Shown: positions 51,801-63,689 of the stretch, in pieces
Layout: every line of letters begins with the position of its first letter
Numbering within the stretch: position 1 is the first letter of the stretch
The notes under the pieces: model-generated
The model's database searches: none
What the model saw: the letters and a program-made list of their open reading frames with translations, nothing else
Told to the model about the DNA's origin: nothing
Made by a program: the position numbers and the translations under genes
From: Amia ocellicauda
Lineage: Eukaryota > Chordata > Actinopteri > Amiiformes > Amiidae
NCBI RefSeq assembly: GCF_036373705.1
Contig: NC_089853.1
Location: 32,392,568 to 32,456,567, forward strand
Direction: 5' to 3'
DNA length: 64,000 bases

Positions 51801-53348
51801 TTCAGAATTGGATGTCTCTGTTAGGATAACTCATTAGGTTCACTTTCATTCACAGTATGAACATGAATTTGCTCACATTCTGTTTTGTACATGTAGCACA
51901 GTGGTTAATTTCCCCACATTTACTGTAGGATTTCCCAAGGCTGCTCAAGCTCTAATTATGGTTATTTCCACATTGTTTTTGGTTCAACTGCTCCCTCTGC
52001 TGGTTTGTTTTTGACATTTGTCTGTCTTTGATTCAACATGCACTGTGGTTATTTTATTTGTGCAGCTCCTTTGCTGGTGATGTTGTAGTTTCCACTACAT
52101 TTACAGCCTTTTCCAATATGTAATCCTGTTCTATGAGCAACTTCTATATGAGCCTATTGTCTGGTATAACACAGATAATCTCCAATAAGAGAATTTTATG
52201 TATTTAACCTCTCAACACTCAGTGAATTGTAGATATCTAGAGCATCTTCCACAATCTTAACTTTTGTGTATTTGTTTATTTTATTTTCTCACACCATGTT
52301 TTGTTCATATCTTAAATATGAAAACAGCATGAGTTAAGAACATATTTATATAGAAATCATCTCAAATCTTCTATTTTAAACCACCCAGCAGCATGTCTGT
52401 GAAATCATGACTGGCCAGCACAGAGATACACGTGATATACAGTATATCCCCTGGTAGGGTGATATCCCTTATAAACCTCTCTACCTGAGTGTGTGGGCTG
52501 TAGGTTCAGATTCGAGTGGTGGCAGCAGAGCCAGGATGGAGTACCAGCAGATGAGATGGGGAAGTGGACCACGGGGAGTTCAGGTGGAGTGCTTTAGGTC
52601 TGAAACACATAGGAACTATGATCAAAACATTTTTCTGACATTCAACCTGATAGATATTATTTTAAATGTATTCCTCTTTGTGGATTGTGACTGTTGTGAT
52701 GTTAAGTACTCTGGAGCATTTATATTTGCTCAGACTACTTAAGGTGATTTTTGCAGTTTCCTGGATTTTAGACTGTGAGGGGCTTCTTGTATAGTTTGTA
52801 GTGTGTGTAGATTGTAAGCCCTGCAATGTGTAGAGTTATCTTGCTAAAATATTATAATCTGCGAGTACAAATAATGAATTATACTTACCTGCTGTCCAGT
52901 GTGGTGTCTTGGGGATTCTGCCAAATAACTTGTGAGGAGGGTAAAAAGCACCTCTGAAGAGGTCCTTATCTCCTTTAAACTAGAGGTGGCATAGAACAGT
53001 TACAATATAAACAATATTGCCGCCATTGTCTCCATCACCCATGACGCAAAAAAACATCACAATGATGGAGTGCTGGAACTTCTGCCCATGCTAGCACACC
53101 TTTCCTCCACTTTTGACAAACCAGTAAGGCAGTAATACATAAATAAATCAAATCTGGTTCATATAATATCTTGTGGAAACAGTATGAATATTAAAAAATA
53201 ATCTGAGCCATGTCAGTTTTGGATTGTGTATAACTATTACTATAAAATAAATAATTATAAAGCTAAATTGATCAGTTTTTGTGGCTTTCTTAGGCATTTT
53301 TAAATGTCATTAGCCTACATTTTAGTGGAAAATTTAAATCACAATTTA

Positions 53349-53389
<41 letters not shown>

Positions 53390-54059
53390 GATGCTAACAC
53401 TATTAAGGCATGACTGAACATAATGATTCAAGTTGCTTATAAGATAGAATCGACCTGGAAGAGTGGTAAGTATCTTATTTATTTATAACTCCTAAAGACA
53501 AATAAAAACATGATTTTTCAAATGGCGCTACTCTGACATATGCCTATTGTTTACTGTAAGCATGGCTGTTTATGACATACTGTGTACTCATTGCCATGTC
53601 TTACTAAGGATTCTACTGGTTTTGACAAGGGAATAAAACTAAATGATTGGAAAGAAGCTAAATATCTTTGGAGGACATCAGGACAGTACCTAGCAGATTT
53701 AGACAAAACCAAATGTCAGACATAGTGGAAGTATGTGAAAAATTTCAAACTTCAATTTAAACTGTAAAATATAGAATTTGTTTAGTTTGAGCCACAGAGA
53801 ACTGTATATAATTAATATGCACTTCCCTTCACCGTACCCTTGCCTTCTGTATATAACCTACTTTGCAGTACACCACTATCCACATATTCTATATATGATG
53901 AATTTATGAAATAAATTATTTAAAAGTGACATTAAAAAAATATTAAAATATCAAACTGTAACAAAATGGATACTTAATGAATAAATCAAAGTGTTTAAGA
54001 CCCTGTTTTGCATGCATTTCAGTTAGCACAAATTATGTAATTCATCACTTGTGCAAAGC

Positions 54060-54060
<1 letters not shown>
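48880..54060. other. No gene recognised; ATT microsatellite at 53349-53388
   Basis: A long stretch without a supported gene. The minus-strand 146-codon frame at 48902-49342 is Ser/Cys/His-rich and unlike any family I know, so it is probably fortuitous. A palindromic segment around 49670-49720 (AATTCAGGCTAATCAGACTTG, ATTCAATTAGCCTGATTTAA) looks like a repeat fragment. The region near 50995-51050 (CACCACTGTGAGGGCGTGAC) has imperfect dyad symmetry of unknown meaning. Confidence 0.4.

Positions 54061-54063
<3 letters not shown>

Positions 54064-54107
<44 letters not shown>
54064..54107. repeat. (TA)n microsatellite
   Basis: Uninterrupted TA run of about 22 units that ends exactly at the terminal repeat of a Tc1 element. 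TA is that element's target, so insertion into, or expansion from, the target is plausible. Confidence 0.95.
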
Positions 54108-54110
<3 letters not shown>

Positions 54111-55285
54111 TGAGGGAAAAAAGTATCTGATCCCCTGCTGATTTTGTACGTTTGCCCACTGACAAAGAAATGATCAGTCTATAATTTTAATGGTAGGTGT
54201 ATTTTAACAGCGAGGGACAGAATAACAACAAAAAAATCCAGAAAAACGCATTTCAAAAAAGTTATAAATTGATTTGCATGTTAATGAGGGAAATAAGTAT
54301 TTGACCCCTTCGACTTAGTACTTGGTGGCAAAACCCTTGTTGGCAATCACAGAGGTCAGACGTTTCTTGTAGTTGGCCACCAGGTTTGCACACATCTCAG
54401 GAGGGATTTTGTCCCACTCCTCTTTGCAGATCCTCTCCAAGTCATTAAGGTTTCAAGGCTGACGTTTGGCAACTCGAACCTTCAGCTCCCTCCACAGATT
54501 TTCTATGGGATTAAGGTCTGGAGACTGGCTAGGCCACTTGAGCCACTCCTTTGTTGCCTTGGCTGTGTGTTTTGGGTCATTTTCATGCTGGAATACCCAT
54601 CCACGACCCATTTTCAATGCCCTGGCTGAGGGAAGGAGGTTCTCACCCAAGATTTGACGGTACATGGCCCCGTCCATCGTCCCTTTGATGGGGTGCAGTT
54701 GTTCTGTCCCCTTAGCAGAAAAACACCCCCAAAGCATAATGTTTCCACCTCCATGTTTGACGGTGGGATGGTGTTCTTGGGGTCATTCCTCCTCCTCCAA
54801 ACACGGTGAGTTGAGCTGATGCCAAAGAGCTCGAATTTGGTCTCATCTGACCACAACACTTTCACCCAGTTCTCCTCTGAATCATTCAGATGTTCATTGG
54901 CAAACTTCAGACGGGCCTGTACATGTGCTTTCTTGAGCAGGGGGACCTTGCGGGCGCTGCAGGATTTCAGTCCTTCACGGCGTAGTGTGTTACCAATTGT
55001 TTTCTTGGTGAATATGGTCCCAGCTGCCTTGAGATCATTAACAAGATCCTCCCGTGTAGTTCTGGGCTGATTCCTCACCGTTCTCATGATCATTGAAACT
55101 CCACGAGGTGAGATCTTGCATGGAGCCCCAGACTTTTTTGAAATGCGTTTTTCTGGATTTTTTGTTGTTATTCTGTCTCTCACTGTTAAAATATACCTAC
55201 CATTAAAATTATAGACTGATCATTTCTTTGTCAGTGGGCAAACGTACAAAATCAGCAGGGGATCAAATACTTTTTTCCCTCACTG
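54108..55285 (-). mobile_element. Tc1-like element, family B copy 2
   Basis: Sibling of the element at 13562-14877, with the same terminal repeats (CAGTGAGGGAAAAAAGTATC at 54108, mirror ending 55285) and TA flanks. It keeps the 3' region that copy 1 has lost. It lacks about 380 bp spanning the transposase start, the N-terminal DNA-binding region and the upstream hairpin (junction at about 55133), plus a short internal stretch near 54537. Confidence 0.93.
54453..55183 (-). pseudogene. Broken Tc1-like DD34E transposase
   Basis: Two overlapping frames (55183-54614 and 54737-54453) cover the middle of the transposase: WSDETKF..., [10 protein letters not shown] and [12 protein letters not shown] one-base deletion near 54767 breaks the frame. 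The second catalytic Asp has changed (FQHENDPKH instead of FQHDNDPKH). About eight residues before [10 protein letters not shown] are deleted, and the N-terminus is missing. It is inactive. Confidence 0.9.
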
Positions 55286-55590
55286 TAAATCATGCTCTTT
55301 ATTTCTCACTCACTCACTCTGATATTCTGCCTTTATTAAGGAAGAACTGGTAGTGGAAAGAACTGCCGATATAGAAAGGAATAACGGAGTCTTACTCCAG
55401 CATGAACAGACACACTCAGGGGAAACACAAAGGGAAACCTCCACACCTCCGCGATAAACTTACAACAAACTCACATTTTAACAGTAAAATAACAAGTATT
55501 TACAGTTCAGGGGTCCATTTCCCATCAGGCCCTGCGGGGCTTCCACATATTGATGTGCCTGGGCAGTTCTGACTGTCCATGACTGTCACA
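55286..55590 (-). repeat. 3' LTR of gypsy element (truncated)
   Basis: Shares CATGCTCTTTATTTCTCAC, TATTCTGCCTTTAT and CAAGTATTTACAGTTCAGGG with the right-hand LTR and ends in TGTCACA (the TGTGACA start on minus). About 45 bases present at the outer end of the other LTR are missing, at the border with the Tc1 element. Small indels separate the two LTRs, so the insertion is not recent. Confidence 0.8.
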
Positions 55591-55639
55591 CAGCCCCCTC
55601 TCAGGGTCGACCGTCCCAGTGGCCTCAAACAATCCGGCC

Positions 55640-56830
55640 AGGCTACAATCACAGTCCGCCAGTCGGGGCAGAGGTCAGTGGCGTCGTTCTGGTCAGTGCC
55701 CATTCTGAGCGGTTTCCGGTTCTCCTGGTTCCTCTGGCTTGGCAGAGGGGCTGTTTTCTGCCAATAGTGCTGGGGTCTGACGCGCTTGGTAGGGAGCCAG
55801 GCGATCCTGGTGCAACATCACCACCCAGCACCGCCTCCGGAGTCGCACCCGGTAGCACACAGTCCCCACTACTTCCAGCAACTCACATGGTCCCTCCCAA
55901 GCCGTAGTAAGCTTTGGCGACAGCCCTTTGATGCGGTGGGGATTGTAGACCTAGACCTGATCCCCAGCAGTTTACCCGGGGACCCTGCTGTGCTAGTCAT
56001 AATGACGCTTTTGATGTGCTCCAGCACTGGTAAGGTGGGTGCAGGCATAGCAGTGTGCCTGCACCAGGTGCTGTTGGAGTTCCCACACAGGTCCTGCTGG
56101 GGGTCCTCCGCTTGAGCTTAAGGGTTTGCCAAAAGCCAGGTCCACTGGGGTGCGGAGCTTGCGGCCAAACATCAAGGAGGCCAGCGTGCTCTCTGTGGAC
56201 TCCTGGACTGCAGTCCAGTATGCCCACCGGACCAGGGGTAGGTGGCGGTCCCAGTCTCTCTGGTGGCTAGAGACAAAGGTGGCCAGCTGGGTGGCAAGCA
56301 TCCTGTTGAAGCGCTCCACCAGCCCGTCGTTCTCGGGGTACACTGGAGTGGTCCGTGTCTGTGTGCACCCCGAGTTGCTGGCACACTTCCGTGAACACTT
56401 GGGACTCAAAGTTTTTGCCCTGATCACTATGTAGCTCTTCGAGGACCCCGAGCTGGTTGAACATCCCCTCCAGCAGTGCATCCACGATGGTGGTTCTTCT
56501 CTGCTCTGCTCTGGGAGGGCATATGCCTTGGGTCACTTAGTAAAATAGTGACAAGGATGTAGCGATTCCCAGACTCTGAGTGGGGAAAGGGACCCAGGAC
56601 ATCAACCCCCACCTGCTCCATGGTGGCCCCCACTTTGTGTTACTGGAGTGGAGCGCAAGGTCGGTCGCAAAGGCGGGCCTTTTTGTGCACGGCAGACATC
56701 CCAGGTCTGGCAGTGGTGTTCCACGTTGTGGTGGCACTGGTCCCTGTGAGTCTTGTCCGCGCCAAAGTGTCCCATGCCGGGTTGGCCGTGCACTGTTCGC
56801 AAGACTTTTCCCCTAAGTGAGCCTTGGGGG
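55640..56830 (-). pseudogene. Gypsy integrase remnant
   Basis: Minus-strand frames carry, in order: a degenerate zinc-binding segment (HGQPGMGHFGADKT, CQTWDVCRAQKGPP, one Cys lost), the core Asp regions VDVLGPFPHSESGNRY and LHSDQGKNFES, and the Glu region ENDGLVERFNRML. The C-terminal LLEVVGTVCYRVRLRRR and LHQDRLAPYQ follow. Several frameshifts separate these blocks. The family catalyses insertion of the cDNA copy; this copy cannot. Confidence 0.85.
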
Positions 56831-57028
56831 GTTGCTCAGGTCCCCTGAATCACCTGCCGCTGGCTCTCCTGGGAGAAGGGTGGAATTCCCGTTGTAGCTG
56901 GAGACTAAGCCTGGCAGTTTCCTCCTCAAGTTCTTCTAACCTGGCTTCTTCAGCTCTGCCTTCTTCTGCTTAGCCGAGTCCACTAGATTCTGTGTGTAAC
57001 CTTCCATGCTTCCCGTTTCCAACACCAA

Positions 57029-57395
57029 TATAACAGAATAGCCTATGTGAGTAAGTGAGAGTGAAAATAAATCATGTTCTTTATTTCTTACTCGCTCTTA
57101 TATTCTGCCTTTATAAAGGCAGAACTGGCAGTGGAAAGAACAGTCAAAATAGAAAAGAATAAGGGGGTGTTACTCCAGCACGAATGGACACAATCAGGGG
57201 AGAGAAGGAGATCAACACATAGGTGAATGCAACACAAAGGGAAATGGACAGATACATTTACAACAGAACACAAAAATGGGTGAATTCACATTTTAACAGT
57301 ATAAGAACAAGTATTTACAGTTCAGGGGTCCATTTCCCATCAGGCCCTGAGGGACTTCTGCATATTGATGAGCCTGGGTGGCTCTGACTGTCACA
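57029..57395 (-). repeat. 5' LTR of gypsy element
   Basis: On minus it begins TGTGACAGTCAGAGCC (57395) and contains AATAAAGAACATG (polyadenylation signal, about 57086). It appears to end at about 57029, immediately before the putative primer-binding site. The outer limit is inferred from the primer site, because the terminal CA is not clear. Confidence 0.7.
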
Positions 57396-57622
57396 CTATC
57401 TTTCACAATCATATCAAGTGTGTGAGCAAAACACGTCAAATGTCGAAGGTTCATTTTTTTCACAGCTGCCATCATGTTTGCGCTGTTATTTGCTGTGACG
57501 CACTGGACCTTAACAGTTAACCCCCACTCTTGAATGATGCTGTCCAGACATGATGCAATAGAATCAGCAGTGTGGCATTTCACAAATCTGAAAAGAGACA
57601 ACCACAAAATCTGATCATTCAT
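57396..57622 (-). pseudogene. hAT-family transposase fragment
   Basis: Minus-strand frame with FVKCHTADSIASCLDSI, NNSANMMAAVKKMNLRH and LTCFAHTLDMIVKDS. This is the typical hAT/ZBED arrangement of a catalytic-core 'D/N-x-A-N-M' region followed by 'C.AH.L.L.VK'. It stops abruptly at the gypsy LTR boundary at 57395. The other half is not recognisable on the far side of the nested stack. The expected Asp of the DNAANM motif is Asn here. Confidence 0.8.
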
Positions 57623-59735
57623 TATTCACTGTCATGAATATATCAGTTTTCCCACCGATCTTGTCATACTTTACACCTTAGCGTTATTAATAACTGAAAG
57701 ACAGAGTTGAATTAACTATACTTTAGATACATGCTTGATATCCTTGTTCGTACTGTGTATTCATGAGTCTAAAGCATTCATCAAAACCTACATATTTTAG
57801 TGGTAAATAGACTGCCAAATTCTATATATTGTTTAAGTAATATTTTATCCTAGAGCTGAAACTAAAGAAAGTATGAAATAATACCTGTTGTAGAATTAGT
57901 TATTTATATGACGTTAAGATTAAACAGAAATGTAGTTAAACTAAATGTAATACTGATCAGGAAGTTAACAGCTAAAGGCTGACTCTTGGGAAACAGGAAT
58001 GTACACATTATTTTGGTATAAGCTGGAGGTTGATGCTTGTGACCTGGGCCAGGACAAAAACATAATCAGAAACCTGTTTATCTTGTTATTTTGTATGTTA
58101 CTTCCTAGTTAAATAGATGGCTATATTTTGGAGTTTGCTGAATCAGGGGTACTGTATAAATACTGCCTGTCCACTGAGGTCCACATGTTAATTGTCAAAG
58201 ACACATGGAATGGTTTGGAAATTAGGGCAAATGTATTTGGTTCCATACTCAATTATAATTTACATGATCACCCATCACAATGTACATTAAATCCACAAAC
58301 ACACTTATGTTCACAGTTAACTCTTTCACAAGTGATCACTTTTATTCAAGGTGCATTATCATCAGATTCTTCACAGTTTGTCTGAATGTTATTTGATATC
58401 TTGGGTCCAAGTCGTTTACAAAAACTGTAAAACCAGTGTTCTCCACAAATGAAAATGGCTGCATGTCTATAACTATAGTAACCTTTTGTCCATATTTCTC
58501 TCAGATTTTTATGCATATGCATATTTCCGACCGTGAATTTTACTCTTGATGTAAGATGTAAAGGCTTTTAATAAGAAAATACCTTGGCATTGTACTACTA
58601 GCCTGCTGCATATAATAATAATAATTGTTGTTATTAATATTAATTGCCATTATATTCAGTCCTCTAAAAAACAAAAACCACTGAATAATTGAATATACAT
58701 ATTTATAAATATATAATTATTAATATGACATTATCAGTCATAGAGGAGTCAATTTTAAACATTTAAATGCAAACCAAAATTAACATACCTGTATATCCTG
58801 CTCAATATGCTCCTGAGGTGGTACATTTGTTTGCACACACCCCCCCCCCCAGAATTCCATATAAGTAGCAATTAATAAGTAGCAATGCTTTAGGTATTCA
58901 TTACAAAAAAACAAAAACTAATTTTAATAATACTGGATGTCATTGCAGGTCTCTTTTACATGCCAGCCCTGGTCCCACCCATCCTTGGAATCGATTCTCA
59001 AAATTTCAAATGTCAGAATTGGGAATCAACTCCTCTGGAACACAACTGCATAGTATTTGATTTATGTATACTAAGCTGCTTCCAGTGGTTAAACATTTAT
59101 GAAAAATAAGGATTTTAAAAGAATATTGCATATTTTTGTTAATGTGTCCATTAATGGAAGCCCCAGGGTGATGTATTATGCAGGAGTAGCTTTGTGTTCC
59201 TTACTGAGACAAATGACGACGTAATCACTGTGGTGTAATCATTACTGTTTTATGTTGCGTGAAAGCTTGATGTTCCTTATAATTATGGACATGAATTCTG
59301 TTTTAACACTGTTGCTACACTTTATGTGCATTTATTGCATTCTTTATATTTTTTCTGTATTCTTCTGTAAAGAGACCTCTGTAATTTAAAACTTGAGTGA
59401 TACCATACTGTTGTCTGACATCTACAATATTGCCTTTCTTATGATGTTTTCATTGCAATACCTACAGCAGAAATAACTCCCATGCAGCAGGGTTTCTAGA
59501 TGTCTGCTAGAGTTATAGCCCAAAGCTACTTTAAAGTAACCCAAATGTAGTCCAATTAAAAAAAACAAAGTGTAATATTGTCAGAGCTCTGGCCACATTA
59601 CTATATAAGTTAACATGCAAAGCTACTAGACAAGCCTCAGCCAGAGAAAACAACAGCCCATGCCCATGCATATTATCTGACAACGTCCCAAATTGCCATA
59701 TATTTGTCATGGGAAAGGTCCAAATGTTGACTTGA
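57623..59735. other. No gene recognised
   Basis: AT-rich. A C-run lies at about 58840-58850. A dyad segment GGAATCGATTCTC...GAATTGGGAATC at 58977-59030 may belong to the hAT element above. No exon is supported. Confidence 0.4.
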
Positions 59736-59741
59736 AATATG

Positions 59742-60046
59742 GGCTGAATTCGAAACCACATATTATCCTACTAAATACTGCATACTACATAAGTACATAC
59801 TGATTTTCTGAAGATGAATGATTCAGTGTACTATATATGTCATGTGACCTATAGTATGATGGGATGCAGTATTCCTTGTAGCGAGCTCTGGTTGTATACT
59901 GCATATTTTGGTGAATGTAGCAAGCCATCTGGGTACTTTTACCATACTACAAATTCATATACTCCACCCAATATGCATACTGCATACTACTGAAATGTTG
60001 GAATGTATTATGGTTAGTAGGGTAGTTTGCAGTTTCGAATACAGCC
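59742..60046. mobile_element. MITE with imperfect terminal inverted repeats
   Basis: About 305 bp bounded by GGCTGAATTCGAAACCACAT and the complement of GGCTGTATTCGAAACTGCAA. It is filled with TACTGCATACTACATA-type words in both orientations. No coding frame. A much shorter relative lies at 63582-63681. The superfamily is undetermined. Confidence 0.7.
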
Positions 60047-60111
60047 ATAATAAAAGAAGCACTCAACTGTTCTCTCATATGGCTTGGATTACTTCTAAAT
60101 AACATTACATG

Positions 60112-62240
60112 GTACCAGAAGTGAGCTCACAGCAGAATGTAATGCAAGGAATTGCAATTGGACGGGAATGTGGATGAAAATTGGCGAGGTTTCATACAAC
60201 TCTTTCTTTTCTACATCACCCTGATTGGTGCCTCCATAAGGAGAACGAAAGGTAGTTTTGTTGCAAATGGTGACTAGCTAGCAAGCCATAAGGAGCTTTC
60301 ACATCGGACTCTCCGCGGACACTCCCAATTATTTCAGTGGAGACGGGAGCACACTGCTGCAGATGGGCAGAGCTAACAAGTGGCAAAGCAGAGCGGTGCG
60401 TAGGAGATCAAATATTTTCAAATTTCACTGCTCTGTGACGTAAACACCCATCAGCCAATCAGAGAAGAGGAGGAGGCTCTGGAGATATCAAAATAATTCA
60501 AATAGATGAGAAACACATTAGTGATTTATTTTCATATTTAATATTTATATTATATTTATTTAAAGTTTCAATTTGCAGAAACCAATATAGTCTGAAAAGT
60601 GATGTGCTTTTGATGAGCAGGTTGATAAGGGAGCTATTCAAATATGTGTTGTGCTTCTGTGTTCAAAAGCTAGGAGAGTCTTTTGATAGCTTGTTAACAG
60701 ACTTGAAGATAAAGGCACAGAAATGCAACTTTGAGCAACTTATGGAATCTTAAGGAAACTTGTCTTCATAATATTGGACACGAAAGTGTGACAGAGACTG
60801 CTCAGGGACAGTGAACTCACGCTCCAGTAAAAATACGTCATGCCAGCAAGCTCTCTGCAATGCACTTGAAACATTTGGAGAAGGAGCAGCAGATGCAAGC
60901 GACTTAAAGCAGGAAATGTGTTGGTGGATGTAATAAATAAAAAATACACAAGAGAGCGCACAGCAGTCCAGGAATCTTACGCCATATGACTGCAGTACGG
61001 TGCGGTAATAGACAAGTTGCAAGGTAGTGTCCTGCCTACGAAAAGAACTGTGCCAAATGCAAAGACAGAAAAAGCTCTATGCTATTGATACTGAACATGC
61101 AGTCAATGAGTCAGAGGAACTGTTTGTGAGAATGGTTCAGTATGAGTCAAAACTAGATGAAGCAAAAGAGGTGCATGCTGTACAGACTGAAACTTAGATA
61201 GCTCGCCTGTTGATTAATGGCACCATTGTTAAATGTAAACTATACACAGATGCTAAAACAATCCTTATAAGCCTGAGTGAAGTACAACATCTAGAAGTGA
61301 GATCTAAAATACTAAAAAGACAAAGAATGGCTAAAGCATTAAAACAAAGGGAACATGACTCATTGTTGGGAGATAAAGTATATGTCTAGAGAGTCTGAGT
61401 GTGTCATAAAAAAAATTAGGGACCCACTCACTGGGTAAAATCCAGAAAAACTGAGAAACTGCAGGTGTGTATGGATTCCAAGGACCTCAACACCAATATC
61501 AAAATAGAGTACTACCAAATACCTAAAGAGACATTCAGTGAAATGACAGAGGCAGAATACGTCTCCAAGATGGATGCCTCACATGAGTTTTGGCAGTTGA
61601 AGCTTGATGATGTGAGTGATAAACCATGCACTTTTAACTCTCTGGCTGCTACTCTTACATGTACTTACCCTTTAGAATAAGCTCTGCTCCAGAAATGTTC
61701 CACAGAGCTATGGAGAAATGCCTTGATGGCATCAGGGATGTTGATGACCTGGTAGTGTGGGGGTCTATTCAAATGGAACATGATGAGAGGCTGGAGAAAA
61801 CAATGCAAATAATCCTTCAGTATGGACTCAGACTAAATAAAGACTGTTTTGTGTCAGTGAGATTAAGTTCAGAGGGGACAAGATTTCAACTGTAGGCATC
61901 CAGCCAGACAAGGAAATGGTGTAGGCTATACAGGACATGGACAAGCCTACGGAGAGAAAAGGGATTCAGAGGGCCCTTGACATGGTTAACTACCATGGAC
62001 AATTTATGTTGAACTGGTCAATGAAAACAGTCAACCTGAGAAAGCTCCTACGCCAAGACAAAGAGTGAGAAAAAATGGATGAAACTACTAAGTGATCTGG
62101 CAAATCAACCGCTGCTTCAGTTCTTGAGCCCAGAAAAGAAGACAAATGTATCAACAGATGCCTGCAAGACTTCCCAATGTTATTCTAGAGATAGATCATA
62201 AGCCACTGAAAGGGAATCACAAAAAATAATCTGTGAAAAT
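60112..62240 (+). pseudogene. Second Ty3/gypsy element, decayed gag-pol
   Basis: ATTACA at about 60105-60111 is followed by TGGTACCAGAAGTGAG, a plausible LTR end plus primer-binding site. Plus-strand traces follow. Gag-like LGESFDSLLTDLKIKAQKCN is near 60670 and a zinc-knuckle-like CPAYEKNCAKCK near 61035. A protease-like INGTIVKCKLYTDAKT is near 61215. RT blocks are VCMDSKDLN, SKMDASHEFWQLKLDD, RISSAPEMFHRAMEKCL and DVDDLVVWG (61465-61895). STDACKT (about 62152) and IDHKPL (about 62192) mark RNase H and later regions. Numerous stops and frameshifts are present. The upstream LTR body and the 3' LTR were not found. Confidence 0.8.
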
Positions 62241-62399
62241 GTCTCAACGGATACAATGAATAATGATGAGATGAGTACCTCATGTCACCTCCTAGTGGGT
62301 ACTTGGGATGACATGCTACGTGAATACACCACCTCGTTTTAATATGAGAGAGGACACACGTTACACACACTCACTCTCTCCCCGGGCAGGCTCAACAGG

Positions 62400-62830
62400 A
62401 CCATAAGACACCACCACATGGACGGGTAAGATTCAACAAAATTATTTATTATAACAAATTTTATATCAACACAGGGCACGAAGACTTTTAATTGGCAGCA
62501 CACAAGAAATATACAATTATATGGGGAATAATACTTACAAAAACATATAAAATACACCTTTAATAGTCCTGATGAATAAAATGCTAAAACCCCAACCCAA
62601 ATATAACACAGGAAAATAATCAAGAATGAGCTAAGTAAAACTATAAAACTCAATTCCCCTTTTTGTTCACAAACACAAACCCAACAATAATAGCAGCAAT
62701 TTCTTGTTATGATATTGTTTATTTCAGATGGAGCATGACACATCCAACCACAACAGGTAGGTGTGACTGTGCACAGATGTCAGAGAGGGATTTCTCATAG
62801 AAGCTTTCTAATCTTGTATTCCTCTTTTCC
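62400..62830. other. No gene recognised
   Basis: Between the gypsy relic and the exon-like units. The sequence is AT-rich. The minus-strand 134-codon frame at 62339-62743 is hydrophobic and Cys-rich and has no family resemblance. Confidence 0.4.
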
Positions 62831-63019
62831 AGACCTGCGCTCCTGTCAGCTGAACAGGACTCCAGTGAGGCTACAGTTAAGAATAATGCAATAGTGAGAC
62901 TTCTTGTATAGTTCAAGTATAATCCTGTTATGTTGTGTTTCTCCAGACCAGCTCTCTCGTCGGCCCAGAGGGGGTCCAGCAGAACTGCAGGTGAGGATAA
63001 TGCGGTAATAACCTTTTAA
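62831..63019 (+). repeat. Tandem 114-bp exon-like units
   Basis: Two units start at 62831 and 62945, each right after a pyrimidine-rich acceptor-like CCTCTTTTCC-AG or GTTTCTCC-AG. In the same frame they read RPALLSAEQDSSEATVKNNA and RPALSSAQRGSSRTAGEDNA. Spacer sequence after each also matches in part (TATAGTTCA). A third acceptor-like TCTCTTTACAG ends at about 63070. Unit 2 ends in TAA at 63019. They look like duplicated small exons of an unidentified gene or pseudogene. Confidence 0.45.
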
Positions 63020-63309
63020 TTGATTATAGTTCAGTTATTTCTGTCCTCCTCAATGTTTCTGTCTCTTTACAGGTGCAGCTCGACAAACGAAATACTGGAG
63101 GGGATGCAGTGATGTGGCAGCAGTTTATAATAATAATGTGCAAAAATGCAAAAGTTTGTAGACAGGTAAAATAATTTCTATAAAGTGCCAATGCAAGTTC
63201 CTCAAGGACATTTCGATAAAGCTTCTCTTCACACTAACTGCATACATTTCTGAATTCCAATATAATAAACACTAATATCACAATAAGCAAGTTTGTGGCA
63301 CTTGGCTGT

Positions 63310-63430
63310 CAGAGTTGGGGGGAACGCGTTAGTAATGTATCGTGCTACTGTAATAATATTACTTACTTAATAACGAGTTAATATAATGTGTTAGAGTTTC
63401 AATTCGAGTAATAATATTACAGTTACTTTC
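63310..63430. mobile_element. Possible hAT-type MITE end
   Basis: CAGAGTTGGGGGGAACGCGTTA followed by GTAATAATATTACTT and TAATAATATTACAGTTAC words resembles ends of a common fish hAT non-autonomous family. No second end was located. Confidence 0.35.
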
Positions 63431-63581
63431 CGTAATAAATAAATGAGAGGTTTCTTGCTACATTAATCAAAACACAAAAACAGTCCGCACAGTGTGTAAT
63501 GTCTATGCAGCGGCAGCACTGGGACTGTTTGGTCATTAAAGGCATAGTCTCCCAGTACTGAGATACTTATTATGAAACCCA

Positions 63582-63681
63582 GGCTGTATTCAAAACCGCA
63601 TACTACTCATACTACACATACTACATACCAACATTTAAACATTACTAAAATGCAGTTAGTATGCGGTGTCGAATACTGTCC
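63582..63681. mobile_element. Minimal MITE related to the one at 59742
   Basis: A 100-bp element. It starts GGCTGTATTCAAAACCGCAT and ends in the complement of GGACAGTATTCGACACCGCA, so nearly the whole element is two inverted arms. It shares the GGCTGTATTCgAAACYGCAT end with the element at 59742-60046. Confidence 0.7.
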
Positions 63682-63689
63682 CACTCCTA

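Larger units (their letters stand above)
55286..57395 (-). mobile_element. Ty3/gypsy LTR retrotransposon, internally deleted
   Basis: Two direct LTR-like repeats bracket integrase-coding sequence in minus orientation. There is no gag, protease or RT between them, so most of the internal region is gone. The 5' LTR (right) is followed by TTGGTGTTGGAAACGGGAAG (57028-57009), a plausible tRNA-Leu-type primer site. The right border cuts a hAT transposase relic, so the element inserted there. Its left LTR is truncated next to the Tc1 element ending at 55285. Confidence 0.85.

Noticed and set aside
62719..62916. 65-codon minus frame with a hydrophobic N-terminus resembling a signal peptide
   Set aside because: Antisense to the exon-like unit at 62831 and without further support.
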